Shown here: piece by piece, positions 45,365 to 57,002 of the stretch
Layout of the letters: each line of letters opens with the position of its first letter
How positions within the stretch are numbered: position 1 is the stretch's first letter
From: Primulina eburnea
Taxonomy: Eukaryota > Streptophyta > Magnoliopsida > Lamiales > Gesneriaceae
Assembly: GCF_022965805.1 (NCBI RefSeq)
Contig: NC_133104.1
Span: forward strand, 41,150,682-41,214,681
Direction of reading: 5' to 3'
Length of the DNA stretch: 64,000 nucleotides
Position numbers and translations under genes: made by a program
Notes under the pieces: model-generated
Databases searched by the model: none
Told to the model about the DNA's origin: nothing
Seen by the model: the letters and a program-made list of their open reading frames with translations, nothing else

Positions 45365-48251
45365 ATGGCTTCAATCAAGCCTGCAACTCGCTACTCAAAT
45401 AGTTTGAACAGCTCCACAAAATCCGACCCCTCATCATCTGCCGAATTCCCTTCAACCCTTGAAACCTCACGCGCCCTCACAAAGAAAAACAATGATGCTG
45501 GGCCGGCCCAGTTTAACGTCAGCTCCATGGTTAAAAAATTGTTAGAGAGCAAGAAGGCCAAGAATTTCAGCAGGAACACAAAGTTCGTTGTGGCTGCGGA
45601 TTTTTTGGCCGATGATTTGAAGAGGAACGCGAAAAGGGATACTGGATTAAGTGGGCTACACAAGAAGTTGTTTAAGGGATCATCATCATCATCATCATCT
45701 GCCGGGGCGAAAAGGGGGGAGCAGAGTTCGAGAAAGGCTTTGACTGAGGTGAAGGAGAATACAAGGACATTGGCGATGGTGCTGAGAAGTGAGAGGGAGC
45801 TTTTGAGCTTGAATAAAGAACAGGAACAGCAAATTCAAGAGATTAAGCTGTTGTTCGAAGAGAAAAACCTAGAGGTAAATTTCTGGATGTGATTATTTTC
45901 TATTGAATTGATCGGGATGAGTGTGTTAAAACTTCTAAATTCTTATAGGATATTTGAGTTCTCTGTGTTTTTTTTATCGAGTGTCAATATTTGGAAGCGA
46001 ATGCATCACCTCTCATTATATTTAGATTTTTTGATAATAAGGTGACCATGCGCAAGAAATTACTTTCTTGTTGACTCGAAATGACCTATTTCTCACGGCA
46101 TTCGGTTTCTTACCTTTTCATGCTCTAAAGCCACACCATTCGTGTTTAATCTACTGGTTTGGGTTCTTCACCCTTTGCAAAAGTTGATAACTAATCTTTG
46201 CTCTATTATTCATGCCTTGGGATTTTGTATGCTCGAGATATTGATCTTCGACTTTACTAGTGAAGTTTATTCGTGTTTGGTGATCAAAGAATAGTATGGA
46301 GGAGTTTTGGTATCCTAAATGTTTCACCAAGAAATAATCCAGTAACCACTTCGGATGGAGAGTTTTACTAGATTAGGTCCATGGCTTTTCTCTATTTGGA
46401 GTTTCCACTTAATAATAGTTATGTTCATTATGGTTCTCCGACACACTTCTATCTGTAGGTGATTGCTATCATGGATTAACTCGATTTGATGTTGTGATCC
46501 TATATTGAGATGGGATTTGTATTTAGCTGTTTGCTGTTTTGATACCCTTTCATGATAAGTCTTGTGTTCATCTCATTCATTCATTTTGTTTTGGATTTTT
46601 AGACTAATTGCCCCAAGTATCAGGATGAATGCAGCTTTTGTGATGGTAACTAACACAAGGAACGGTTCAAAAACAAAAGACTTTTTTGCGTGCACCGGAT
46701 GAGTTTCTTTGTTCTACTTGATGTGAATAGAGTAATTTCTGAACTCCTGAACACATTTGGAATGTGTAGCATTTTCATTGAGTGAAGATCCTAACACAAA
46801 ATGAACACCGTATTCTCAAATTGCAATCATTTCAACAATATCTCATTTGAGTTCTGGACACTTGGTTAATGTTTACTAGAGAATGTTCCTTATGGGATTG
46901 AGCTGTTTTATCTTTCAAGTTTATTAAAAGTGTGAATTTCTAGGTTGAAAAGCTAAAAGATTTGTGCTTGAAGCAAAGGGAAGAGATAAAGTATCTGAAG
47001 AATACAATTCTTTTCCCCGATGTCACAAATTCTCAGCTTCACGGCCTTTTGGAGAAACAGGGTACGGAACTTAAACAGGCAAAACAACTCATTCCAAGTC
47101 TTCAGAGGCAGATTACTTCACTAACTGGACAACTGCAATATCTCGCCGAGGATCTCGCCGAGGTAGCCTTAAGCCTTTGTATTCTTGTTCTAACAATATC
47201 AAAGACAAAAGTGTATCTCTCCTGATCATAATTTTGTTATTGATTTTGGAGAAAAGTTTCGGTAGTTTCATAGGACTGATCCTTATCTAGTGGTGTCTAA
47301 ATTATTTTTACTCCCATGGTGTAACCTAGTCGTCCTTAAAGGCTTCTGATATTTAAATACCTAAACTTCATTCTCGTGTCGTGTTTGATGCGTACACACC
47401 TTTGTTGTAGAAACTGATAAATTTTGCTTCTATATTGTGGATAATGCTTCTTCACTTGTATTTTCTTCTGGTCGTAGGTGAAGACGAACAAATATTCATT
47501 GCAAGGATTAAGTGATGATTATTTCAGTTCTCCCAGGACTCCGTCATATGATCAAGAAGAGACAGCTAATTATCTGGTAAAAACCATTATTTAACTATTG
47601 AATCCAAATTAGAAAGAAATTATTCCTATGCAAGAACATCCTAAATGATAGAAGTTATTAATCTACCATTGTTTTCTTGATTATTGGAACATTACTGCAA
47701 GGTGAGGTTTTTCTATTATTTCTTTAATATACTAACCAAGGCCTGGCAGCTGGCATAGAGAATACTGCAGTCCATAGTTTTTTTTTAATAAAAATTTGAC
47801 AAGCTATCCTCCATTGACCAGTTCGATCAAGAATTTAGTTCTGGGGATTATACAACCCCCCAGAGTCTAGATTGCATGTGTTTGGAGGATATAAATCCCT
47901 GCCTCACCCCTTGTTATTCCAAGACAAAGTCCAAGGTATCCTACCAACTGTACCACAAAAGTTTGGCTTCATTATTTTATGGCTTCTATTTTTTTTTGTT
48001 ATGTTTAAACTAGAAAATGATTGAATCTCTTGTAGGAATTGGGTATTACAGATTCCCCTGAACGTAGCTTATCTAAACAAAAGGTCCAAACGTCTCACCA
48101 AACCGGCTTTGTTACTTGTGCAACAAAGCTTTACAAAAGTTCCGAATGTTGCCAATCACCCAAGACTGGAAATGGTTCCATCCGCACAGCTCGGAGGTCT
48201 GATGAAAATAAAGGCATTTATGGGAAGCAAATGCATCAGAAACTTTTCTGA
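45365..48251 (+). CDS. Coiled-coil protein of unknown function
   Basis: Four exons: 45365-45874, 46944-47162, 47478-47576 and 48036-48251, encoding about 347 aa. All junctions are GT-AG and phase 0. The N-terminal 130 residues are basic and Ser-rich, with NVSSMVKKLLESKKAKNFSR, a LADDLKRNAKRDTGLSGLHK stretch and a poly-Ser run encoded by a TCA microsatellite. From about residue 130 to 245 it is strongly heptad-like (ALTEVKENTRTLAMVLRSER, QEQQIQEIKLLFEEKNLEVE, then two further helices ending LTGQLQYLAEDLAE). The C-terminal 100 residues are Ser/Thr-rich with SSPRTPSYD and ITDSPERS, which look like proline-directed phosphorylation sites. I do not recognise a named family. The shape (basic tail, central coiled coil, S/TP sites) would fit a cytoskeletal or chromosome-associated scaffold, but that is speculation. 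Confidence 0.82.
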
Positions 48252-48964
48252 TCTGATTCTGCAGAATTTTGGTGGTGCAATTAAATCCGGCTGCTGGTAT
48301 AGTGTCTTGCTTCGAAGTCTTGAACCTTCTCTACATTGGCAGAACATAAAAACCATTTGTGTGTAATGAAATATACTGGCAATCCTACAGAAGAAAATGA
48401 TTCTGTTGTATGTCATTTTTGCGTATATAAAAGACTACATATATAATAAAGTAATATACTTGATATATTGTGGCGTGCCCTTCGAACTTTGACCCGTTTG
48501 TACTCGGTTTATACTTCCAATTTTCCTTCAATTTTTTTTGTTGAGTTTGTGTTTTGAGAAGTACAAGGTGTTTTTTATAGGTCTAACAAGGCTCGATCCC
48601 CAACTCGTAGTTGGCTGAACAAGTCTTACATGGTTCCAAAGCTGTACTAAATAGGCTGCATCAATCGATTAATATCTCTCACAGAAAAGTTTGTTCATAA
48701 TGATGATTCTTGAATTGTAATATTAGCAAATCTTAAAATGTACGTCAAGTTGTTTTTATAAAAACCAGTGCCTTTATAAATAGAAAAGTTAAAATTTTTA
48801 AATTTATTAATTAGTGAGGTATATTATAGTAATATTTCTATAATGTAATCTGATGATATCTATTAAAGGTTGTGACTTAGATTTATAAATAATCAGTCAT
48901 GACAACAGTTAAATATCATGGGATATATATCTATATATATTATTAGCACACGCATCCGTCAGAT
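48252..48964. other. 3' flank of the coiled-coil gene
   Basis: Probable 3' UTR, then AT-rich spacer. Nothing else was recognised. Confidence 0.4.
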
Positions 48965-48972
48965 TTGACAAC

Positions 48973-49560
48973 TAGGGGTGTCAATCGGGTGGGTTGGGTC
49001 GGATTTCGGGTCAACCCGCGAATTTTTTTTCAACACGAACTCGAAGCAACCCGAAAACCCCCAACCCAAGCACGAACCCGTATAACCCGACTCAACCCGT
49101 TTAACCCGAATTTTATTAATTTTTTTTAAAAAAATTAATGAAAAAAATTCAAAAAAATAAAAAATAATAATAATATTTTAATTTAAACACATAATAACAA
49201 AATTTTCGATTTAAATTTGAAAGTTTAATCGTAGAAAATTAAAAGTATATTTACTAAATCAAATAAAAAATTGTCAAAAAAATAAAAATATACAAAATAA
49301 ATATTAAATAATGAAAATTTATCATATAAATATACAATAAATTTTGTTCAAACATATAATATATAAAAATATAGGTAATATTTTCAAAAAAAAATTCGCG
49401 GGTCAATCCTCGACCCAACCCAACCCAACCCGAAACCTGCCTAACATGGCACTAACCCGAACCCACCCAACCCGAACCAGAAAAACCTCAACCCGAACCT
49501 GATTTTTTTCGTGTTGGATCGTGTCGGATTGATGGATCATGTCGCATTTTGACACTCCTA
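48973..49560. mobile_element. hAT-type MITE rich in AACCCG words
   Basis: The ends are TAGGGGTGTCAATCGGG and, inverted, TAGGAGTGTCAAAATGC. A perfect 8-bp duplication, TTGACAAC, lies at 48965-48972 and 49561-49568. Subterminal regions consist of many degenerate AACCCGA/CGGGTT words (49000-49110 and 49400-49500) around an AT-rich centre. 588 bp, non-coding. Confidence 0.88.
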
Positions 49561-51070
49561 TTGACAACGGATTCCACCAATCATACTGGATTTTATTACA
49601 AAAAGAATAATAAAGGACAAAAACAATGCAAGTTGAAGTTGTTCCCACAAGAAAAAGTCGACCTTTAACATCGTTGACAATAAAGTAACATGACACCAAG
49701 AGTTCACCTTACAAGATGACAAATATTATTTTTGTTTCTCACACTTATGGTTGTTCTCGATACTAATTGGGAGTTGGAGTCACTATTTTAGACCCAAAAA
49801 AATTTGATTGACTATTATATATAAAATAAAATAGTACTCTTGTTAGATGAGTAACTCTATCGATATTCATAATAAAAAGTAATACTTAAAAAGTAATATT
49901 TTTTCATGGATGACCTAAATAAGAGATTTTGTCTCACAAAATACGATCCGTGAGACCGTCTCATACAAATTTTTGTCTTTATACATGCCTTGTGAGACGA
50001 ATACATTTTCAAAAACAGTTAATTTTATTAGAAAAAAAAGATAATATGATAAGTAACCAATAATTTGTGGTGGTACCATAGTTTTGAATTTATTCATCCT
50101 AATTTTGCATTCAATTTCCAAATAAAAAGGTTAAGAAGAATTTGGTTATCATCTCCTTTCTTTTACTTTTTCCATCCAAAGAATTTCGATAAATTTTAGA
50201 GATGGTTTTATTTTTATTTTTTAATGATAGCCTGTGAAGACTTTCATGCCCGTAGCATAAAAAACGTGCGCACAATTGTGTTGCTTCTTGGAAGCCGATA
50301 TAAAGACGACTCTACTCCAACATTCCACAATTTTGGGCAAACGCGGGTTTTCCAACTCGACAACTTTAAGCTAATTTTTCCATGTTTTCACTATCTGCCT
50401 GTGAACGCCTCTCGCGCGCGCGCGTTCTCGGAGTCAAAGAGTCCGAGGAGGTTTTTGGGTATGTGAGGGATTATCTCTGTGTATCAATATTGTTTTTTTA
50501 ATCTTTTTGTACTGAGTTAAGGAAGCATGTGATTTTTAGTCATATCTCCCAATTAGGCTAATTTTTGTACTAAGGTAAGGAAGGAAGCACATGATTCTTG
50601 GGAGCATGTGATTTTTAGTCATATCTGGTGGGTTTAATTTAGGAATTAATAATTATTTGCCTTTATTTTGATTTATAGGTCTCTCCAAAGTTCTGCAGTT
50701 ACAGATATTATCACCATTTCAACCTGAAGAAGCTGTTTGCAACTATTTTTCTTTTCTTTTGATTTTTTAGGTTTCTATGTTTCTTGGTTTCTGTTAAGAT
50801 TGCTTGCTAAGCAAAGCATAAAGTATGATGCACAAGCTCTGAAAAATGTTTCTCCACTTAACAGTAATATTTATGCCTTGCAGGTGTATTGATACCTTGT
50901 TTTTTGAAGCAGATTTAGCATGCATTCTCATTCGTTGATAGTGGAGGTGGCTAAATGAGATATTTTGTTTGTCAAAATGGTATCTCACTTCTAAATGAGA
51001 TTCTTCAACAGCATAAAACCTTGTTCAAGTCACTGATGCAAAATAAAGTTCTGATTTGAAGTTTCTGGGA
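49561..51070. promoter_or_regulatory. Upstream/leader region of the GRAS gene, with a MITE copy
   Basis: Contains the MITE at 49838-49978. A TCTCGCGCGCGCGCGTTCTC tract lies at 50410-50429. Near-repeats of AGGAAGCATGTGATTTTTAG with TCATATCT occur at about 50519 and 50602. The GRAS leader probably has an intron, because AGGTTTTTGGGTATGTGAGG near 50450 and TGCAG/GTG near 50880 look like splice sites. The exact leader structure is not resolved. Confidence 0.4.
49838..49978. mobile_element. GTGAGACGGTCTCAC-family MITE, copy 5
   Basis: In the same orientation as copy 2: ATTCATAATAAAAAGTAATA, TTTTTTCATGGATGACC, AAATAAGAGATTTTGTCTCA, then ACGATCCGTGAGACCGTCTCAT. The left end is degraded. Confidence 0.8.
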
Positions 51071-52738
51071 ATGAAGGAGTCCCGGGCATTTCAAGCATCA
51101 GCTAATATCTCTAAAGTCAACAATCAATCTATGGAGAAAGTCAAGCCATCACGAGTTTCAACTTTTCAGGTTTTGAACAATGATGCGACTCAGAGCAAAA
51201 ACCGGGGAACTGATGTTTCATCTCCAGCTTACACTGAAGAATTCTTCACTTTGGAATCAACACCAGTGACTGGAGATTCTGTCTACAATTCGTCTTCAGT
51301 TGTAAGCGTGTCATCCTACAGAAGTCCCTTTTCTCCCCATTGTTCTCAATCATACGCTTCTGATCTCCTTCAGCATCACTCTTGTGATTATACTTGTGAT
51401 TCATCGTTTAACGGGTCCTCTGTGCTTTACAATGAAGAGAAATCGGTGCATGCACTGTGGATGTTGAAGAATGATTTGACAGAACCTGAGTCTGCTGATG
51501 GTGATGATATTGGCTCCTTAAGCGGTATGGCGACACAATCTTTGTCCTCCACAAGGTACGATAAAATCCTGGAAATGGCTGCCCTCATGGACCTGAAACA
51601 ATTGCTTGTCACCTGTGCTGAGAGGGTATCAGAAGCTGACTCAAACTCCATGTGCGAAAGAAGATTGGCTGTATCAGCTGCAGAAGCTCTCATGGGCATG
51701 TTAGGAAGAAGGGTGTCGGTATCGGGTGACCCTTTACAGAGACTTGGTGCATACTTATTGGAAGGTCTCAAGGCAAGATTGTTGTCCTCCGGAAGCATAA
51801 TTTACAAAAAGTTGAAGTGCAATGAGCCAGCAAGTTCTGAATTGATGTCATACATGCACGTGCTTTATGAAATCTGTCCCTACTACAAGTTTGCCTATGT
51901 GTATGCTAATGCTGTGATTTGGGAAGCAATGGAAAATGAAAGTAGGATTCATGTCATCGATTTTCAGATTGCACAGGGAAGTCAGTGGGTTTCTTTCATT
52001 CAATCTCTTTCTAGACGGCCTGGGGGGCCTCCTTATTTACGCATTACAGGTGTTGATGACTCTCAATCAGCTCATGCTCGAGGTGGAGGACTCGAGCTAG
52101 TCTGTCAGAGGTTAGCAAGTGTAGCTGAAGCATGTAGAGTACCATTTGAGTTCCATGGTGCAGGTATATCTGGATGTGAGCTCCAGTTCGAGAATCTTCA
52201 GGTTCGGCAGGGGGAATCTTTGGCCGTGATCTTTCCTTACATCTTGCACCACATGCCAGATGAAAGTGTTAGCACTACAAATCATAGGGACCGCCTCCTC
52301 AGACTAGTTAAGAGCCTTTCACCCAAAATCGTCACCCTTTCTGAACAAGAATCCAACACCAACACTTCCTTATTCTTCCAACGATTTCTCGAAACTCTAG
52401 ATTATTACTCAGCAATTTTTGAGTCCATTGATGCTGTACCCTCCCGGGATGACAGACAACGGATTAGTACTGAAGAACATTGTGTGGGGAGGGATATTGT
52501 CAACATAATTGCTTGCGAGGGAATCGACAGGATGGAAAGGCACGAGCTTCTCGGTAAGTGGAGAATGAGACTCTCTATGGCTGGATTTTCTCCAGTCCCG
52601 TTGAGTTCTTCAGTTAGCACCGCCACAAGGGAATTGTTGAGGGATTATAGCACAAATTACAGGATAGAGGAAGCCAATGATGCTTTGTATCTAGGATGGA
52701 AGAACAGAGCATTATACACTTCTTCTGCATGGAGGTAG
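51071..52738 (+). CDS. GRAS-family transcriptional regulator, PAT1/SCL branch
   Basis: Single coding exon, about 555 aa from the first ATG at 51071. The N-terminal 190 residues are Ser/Thr-rich and low-complexity. The GRAS domain starts at about residue 180 (MDLKQLLVTCAERVSEAD, leucine heptad I) and holds all five hallmark blocks. They are LHR I; the VHIID core IHVIDFQIAQGSQW at about 293-306; LHR II; a PFYRE-like LFFQRFLETLDYYSAIFESI; and the C-terminal SAW region with MERHELLGKWRMRLSMAGF and the last residues YLGWKNRALYTSSAWR. The EWKNEA-like arrangement and FEFHGA phrase fit the PAT1/SCL5/SCL13/SCL21 branch, which includes phytochrome-A signalling and stress regulators (known for the branch; role here inferred). 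An intron-free coding region is normal for GRAS genes. Confidence 0.95.
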   Translation: MKESRAFQASANISKVNNQSMEKVKPSRVSTFQVLNNDATQSKNRGTDVSSPAYTEEFFTLESTPVTGDSVYNSSSVVSVSSYRSPFSPHCSQSYASDLLQHHSCDYTCDSSFNGSSVLYNEEKSVHALWMLKNDLTEPESADGDDIGSLSGMATQSLSSTRYDKILEMAALMDLKQLLVTCAERVSEADSNSMCERRLAVSAAEALMGMLGRRVSVSGDPLQRLGAYLLEGLKARLLSSGSIIYKKLKCNEPASSELMSYMHVLYEICPYYKFAYVYANAVIWEAMENESRIHVIDFQIAQGSQWVSFIQSLSRRPGGPPYLRITGVDDSQSAHARGGGLELVCQRLASVAEACRVPFEFHGAGISGCELQFENLQVRQGESLAVIFPYILHHMPDESVSTTNHRDRLLRLVKSLSPKIVTLSEQESNTNTSLFFQRFLETLDYYSAIFESIDAVPSRDDRQRISTEEHCVGRDIVNIIACEGIDRMERHELLGKWRMRLSMAGFSPVPLSSSVSTATRELLRDYSTNYRIEEANDALYLGWKNRALYTSSAWR

Positions 52739-54576
52739 TAAAATAACGCAGCAATTAAGTATCTGTATTTGTGCTGTTCTGTCTATTTCCCAAGCAGGAA
52801 TTAAACCATGTCCTGTTTTCTATTTACTAGAAATGGGGGACATGCGATTCTTCAAGTGTAATACATTGTACACACCAATAACGATGATATATCTGTGTAA
52901 CATAAATTGTAATTTAGCATCGAGATTAATCAACATCTGGTTGACCATGTAATTTATCGTGAATCCCATTTCTGTAAAGAATAGAGCTCTACAGTACAGA
53001 TTCGATATCCATTATTACTTCTAATTTTGTTCCGATTTTTCAAATGATGAACAATGACATAAGTAGAGGTGAGATTTGGTGTGAGGATAGAGAGACAGCA
53101 TTTAACCAAAGACTCATGCCTTGCCTCCAAAATCATGTTTCCAAGCATGTTTTGTTATATTATATAAACTTTTTTTCTAAAAAAACATCCCAACTTAATT
53201 TTTCATGATCTTAAATAATCCTTTTACTTCTAAAGCGTGTGCACAACATTGTGACATTGCCCTCTCATTGAATCAAGCTTTGCTAGCATGACTCGAACGA
53301 TTGGGAGAGTAGAGGCCACCGATTTCGTAGTGTTTTTTTAGCATAGTTTCATAAATAGTTAAACTCAATAATTGTAGATAATTTTCTCAAGGAAGAGAAT
53401 CAAGATAGAGTCTACAATTTGAGTTTTTTTAAAAAAAAATTAAAAAAAAACCCAATATATATATATGTATGCTTATATTAAAGTTCAAATTCATGATGGT
53501 GCATATGCATCAAATTTATTATAAATTTGTTCTTGTCGATGACACAACTTGCGTGCCAAGGATACAAACGATAGACAGGAGCATCCTTCTATCTACAGCC
53601 ATAAATGAATATTGACCATTTTCTAGCAACTACTAATATTTCACCTAACTAGATCTGAATTTTGCTCTTCTTTTTTTTTTTTTAAAAAAAAATTAACTAC
53701 TGTGACATATGAAATGCCAACAAATCATATTTTGAATTATGTTTCCAAGCTGCACGAATTATAAAACGAGAGATGAATTGATATTAAAACACGATAACAC
53801 CATTCTCACCAATTTTTAGGATGTGAAGAATCAATCTCCGCAGCCCACACAACCTTTCTTTTTCCATTTTTCTCTTTCACATCACATTACAAATATATTA
53901 TCTTTGGCAATTCCATCAAAGACTGAATTTTGGTGAACAAAGCAAACGAAAAAGAGAAGAAAAGAGAGGGCCTTTAGCCCTCTGCTTCTCTATCTATGCA
54001 TCCTGTCAGATCTTGAATTCAACAAACTTTTCTTCTGGTATTTGTTGTTTGGGATTTTAAGTTCATATTTTCCGAGGCGTTGATCTTTCTTGGTCGTTCA
54101 TAGTCAAAAGTTTGAATCTTGAATGAATTTTCAGGGGTTCTGGATTGTGTGTGCTGTTGGCTATCGATCTGTTTGAGATTAGATGGTCTCCGTCTGAATC
54201 AAAATACACCCATTTGAAGTCGGGGAATTGCCGGGTTTCTGTTGTAATTTGTTTTCCTGAGGTCTGTTCGTTATTCAATCTACATTTTCTGTTTTGTATT
54301 AATTGGACTTCATTGCTTTGATGGCCGATTCTATATGGAGCTAGATATATGAGATACCGTAGCTGGATTGTAATATGAAATAGGACGGTGTCTAAATTTA
54401 CTACACTTTCTCGTAGATCCATTACTCGCTCTTAACTTTGTACTGAGTGCTACGGTTTTGGCAGTGATTCTTTTTGGTGATATTGATGATACATATTAGA
54501 TGTTTTAGGTTGCTTGGGTTCAATTTAATGAGTTGTGGATTGATTGAGCGGAATATTTTATGCAGGTGCGTAGAAA
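52739..54576. promoter_or_regulatory. Spacer, then 5' leader of the RRM gene
   Basis: From 52739 to about 53850 nothing was recognised. From about 53890 to 54576 the pyrimidine-rich stretches and the TTTTATGCAG acceptor at 54556-54565, 11 bp before the ATG, point to an intron in the 5' UTR of the RRM gene. The donor is not fixed. Open frames here lack coding character. Confidence 0.4.
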
Positions 54577-57002
54577 ATGGAAATGGATTCCGGAAAACTG
54601 TTCATTGGTGGGATCTCTTGGGAAACCACTGAAGAGCGTCTGACAGATTATTTCCAAACTTTTGGTGAGGTGGCGCAAGCTGTGATAATGAAAGACCGGA
54701 TCACAGGTCGTTCCCGTGGTTTTGGCTTTATCGTGTTTGCCAGTGCTTCTGTTGCTGAAAGAGTTTTAAAGGGAAGGCATATCATAGATGGCAGAGCTGT
54801 AAGTCATGTAACTTCACATTTGGTATAGCATTTGTGAATTGAATATTGTGATGAAATTTATGGTATTAGTTTTGCTGAGCTTTATCGATGTTCATCAGGC
54901 AAGCACATACCCTGTATAGGTTTGTACTTTATAAAAAAAAGTGTGTGCCAATCTGAGTCAAGAATGGAATTCTTAAAAAGTAGCATTTTCGTATCAGTAG
55001 ATTGGTGAATATGTGAATTCGTCAATACTCAATACTATAATATTCCAAATTCATTAGATGATTCATGAAATTCACAAGTGAAATATACTACTTAATTACC
55101 TCTTGGTACACAGATGGTTTCTTGCTATACAACACTTGGTGATTGGTGGTGCTCAACTCTTCATAGAACTTGTATATAATGAATTTAATCACTAGGAACT
55201 TTGTATGTTCTGTGATATAAATGGAACTTTGTATATATTGTGATATAGACGAAGTTTTGAGTGCACGAATCTTGGTGAAGTTAGTTGTTTGGGGAAAGAA
55301 GCTCTAAAAGCCTTTGGCGTCAATTGTTGCTTTATTTTCTTCGCTTTCTCTTTGGTTTTGTCAGTTCTTTTGGCAACTAGTTAACAGTTGTTTCTTGCCG
55401 ATAATGATTTCATTATATGGTTCATTAAAGCATGATTTGAAGTGTAACGAGAATTGATGATGGAAATTAATTGTATTAGCACTGATTCAACATCCATCAG
55501 ACTCAATTTTTTATGTTGTCATTTATTATTTTGATGAGTAGTGTTATTTGCATTTTGTTTGTGTTATATGCACACTACTCATAAAGTGGATTTATTGTTA
55601 TATTCCTCATAAAAGAGGAGTGTGAATAGTACCAAATGAAGTACAATTAACATTAGTATTCTTTGACACCACTAAATTTATGTTCTTGTTTTCATTCATC
55701 AGGTAGAGGCTAAAAGGGCCGTACCTAGGGATGATAATCAAAATTCTACAAGAAACAATAGTGGGGCTGTTCAAAGTTCACCTAGTCCTGCCCGCACTAG
55801 AAAGATTTTTGTTGGAGGTCTCGCTTCGACCATCACAGAAATTGAGTTCAAAAGGTACTTTGACAAATATGGAACAACAACAGATGTCGTGGTGATGTAT
55901 GATCACAACACAGGTAGACCTCGAGGATTTGGTTTTGTTACTTACGATTCAGAGGAAGCGGCGGATAAAGTTTTGGCTAACACCTTTCATGAACTCAATG
56001 GAAAAATGGTTGAGGTTAAACGGGCAGTTCCCAAAGAGTTATCTCCTGGACCAACACGTAGTCAACCAAGTGGCTATAACTATGGCCTCAATAGGCTGAG
56101 CAGTTTCCTTAATGCTCATACACAAGGCTACAATTCAAACGCTGCAGGAGGCTATGGTATGAGAATGGATGGTCGGTTTAGTCCTGTGACCATGGGCCGA
56201 AATGTGTATCCTCCACATAGCCCATCAAAATATGACATGGACCTGAATTTAGACATGGGGTTCGGTTCGAACTATGGGGCAATAGGAGATTCTGTTAATG
56301 GCCATGGACGTGGAGTGCTCTCTCATTATACTGGAAACTCAGACAGATTCAGTAACTCCGTTGGTGGAAACGTAGGAAGTTTTGGGGATATGTGGGATTT
56401 TTCTCATGTTTCAACACAAGTTGAAGGAACCGGTTCTTTAATAAGTGGAAATTTGGGTTATGGAAGTGGAGAGAGAGATTTTGTTGGCAGAGAAACCTAC
56501 ATTAGAAACAATGGAGGTTATACAGACTCGACGCAGTCATTTTTTGTCACCAATAATTTTCGTGAGGCAGGGTTGGAGAATATATATGAGGGGGATTCAT
56601 TTTTTGGAAACCGGGGTGGGCGTTTGTTACCCTTAGAGCTCGAGGGTTCTAGCTCATTTAATTATGGATTCGAGACTACAGCTCCAAATGTTACACCTAA
56701 GAATTCAATTGGTTATGTCGGGGATTACATTGGTGCTAATCGCGCGACTAGATCAAATAGAGGTACTTGTTCCCTTTTTTAAAATAAATTCCTATATCTG
56801 CTATGCCGTTGCACTTTTCTTGTTCACTCCATTTTACTGACAAATTTGGAACTATTCCATATTCATTGGAATGAAAACGTTATATTCGATAAGAATTGGA
56901 AAAACAACAGCTTTATATTTCTCGACCTGCAGAATGTAGCCGAAACTATGGTTTTGTGGCTTACGGATGGTGTTTCATTTTTAAACAGGAATTGCAGCCT
57001 AG
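54577..57002 (+). CDS. Heterogeneous nuclear ribonucleoprotein-like protein, two RRMs
   Basis: Three exons: 54577-54798, 55703-56762 and 56989-57002, encoding about 431 aa. RRM1 starts at residue 6 with RNP2 KLFIGGISW and RNP1 RSRGFGFIVF. RRM2 starts at about residue 107 with KIFVGGLAST and RNP1 RPRGFGFVTY. It binds RNA and belongs to the plant hnRNP A/B-like (RNP1/MSI-type) group. The rest is Gly/Asn/Tyr/Ser-rich and disordered, typical of hnRNPs. The last coding exon is only 14 nt: joining AGAG at 56762 to GAATTGCAGCCTAG gives the terminal residues Gly-Ile-Ala-Ala, which plant orthologues also have. If that intron is retained, the protein ends at 56782 with a different tail. An additional intron lies in the 5' UTR. 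Confidence 0.92.

Noticed and set aside
49403..49699. 98-codon minus-strand ORF
   Set aside because: Translates the AACCCG-rich end of the hAT MITE; repeat-driven.
50410..50429. CG-repeat (TCTCGCGCGCGCGCG) before the GRAS gene
   Set aside because: Simple dinucleotide repeat in a leader or promoter region; no evidence for a specific site.
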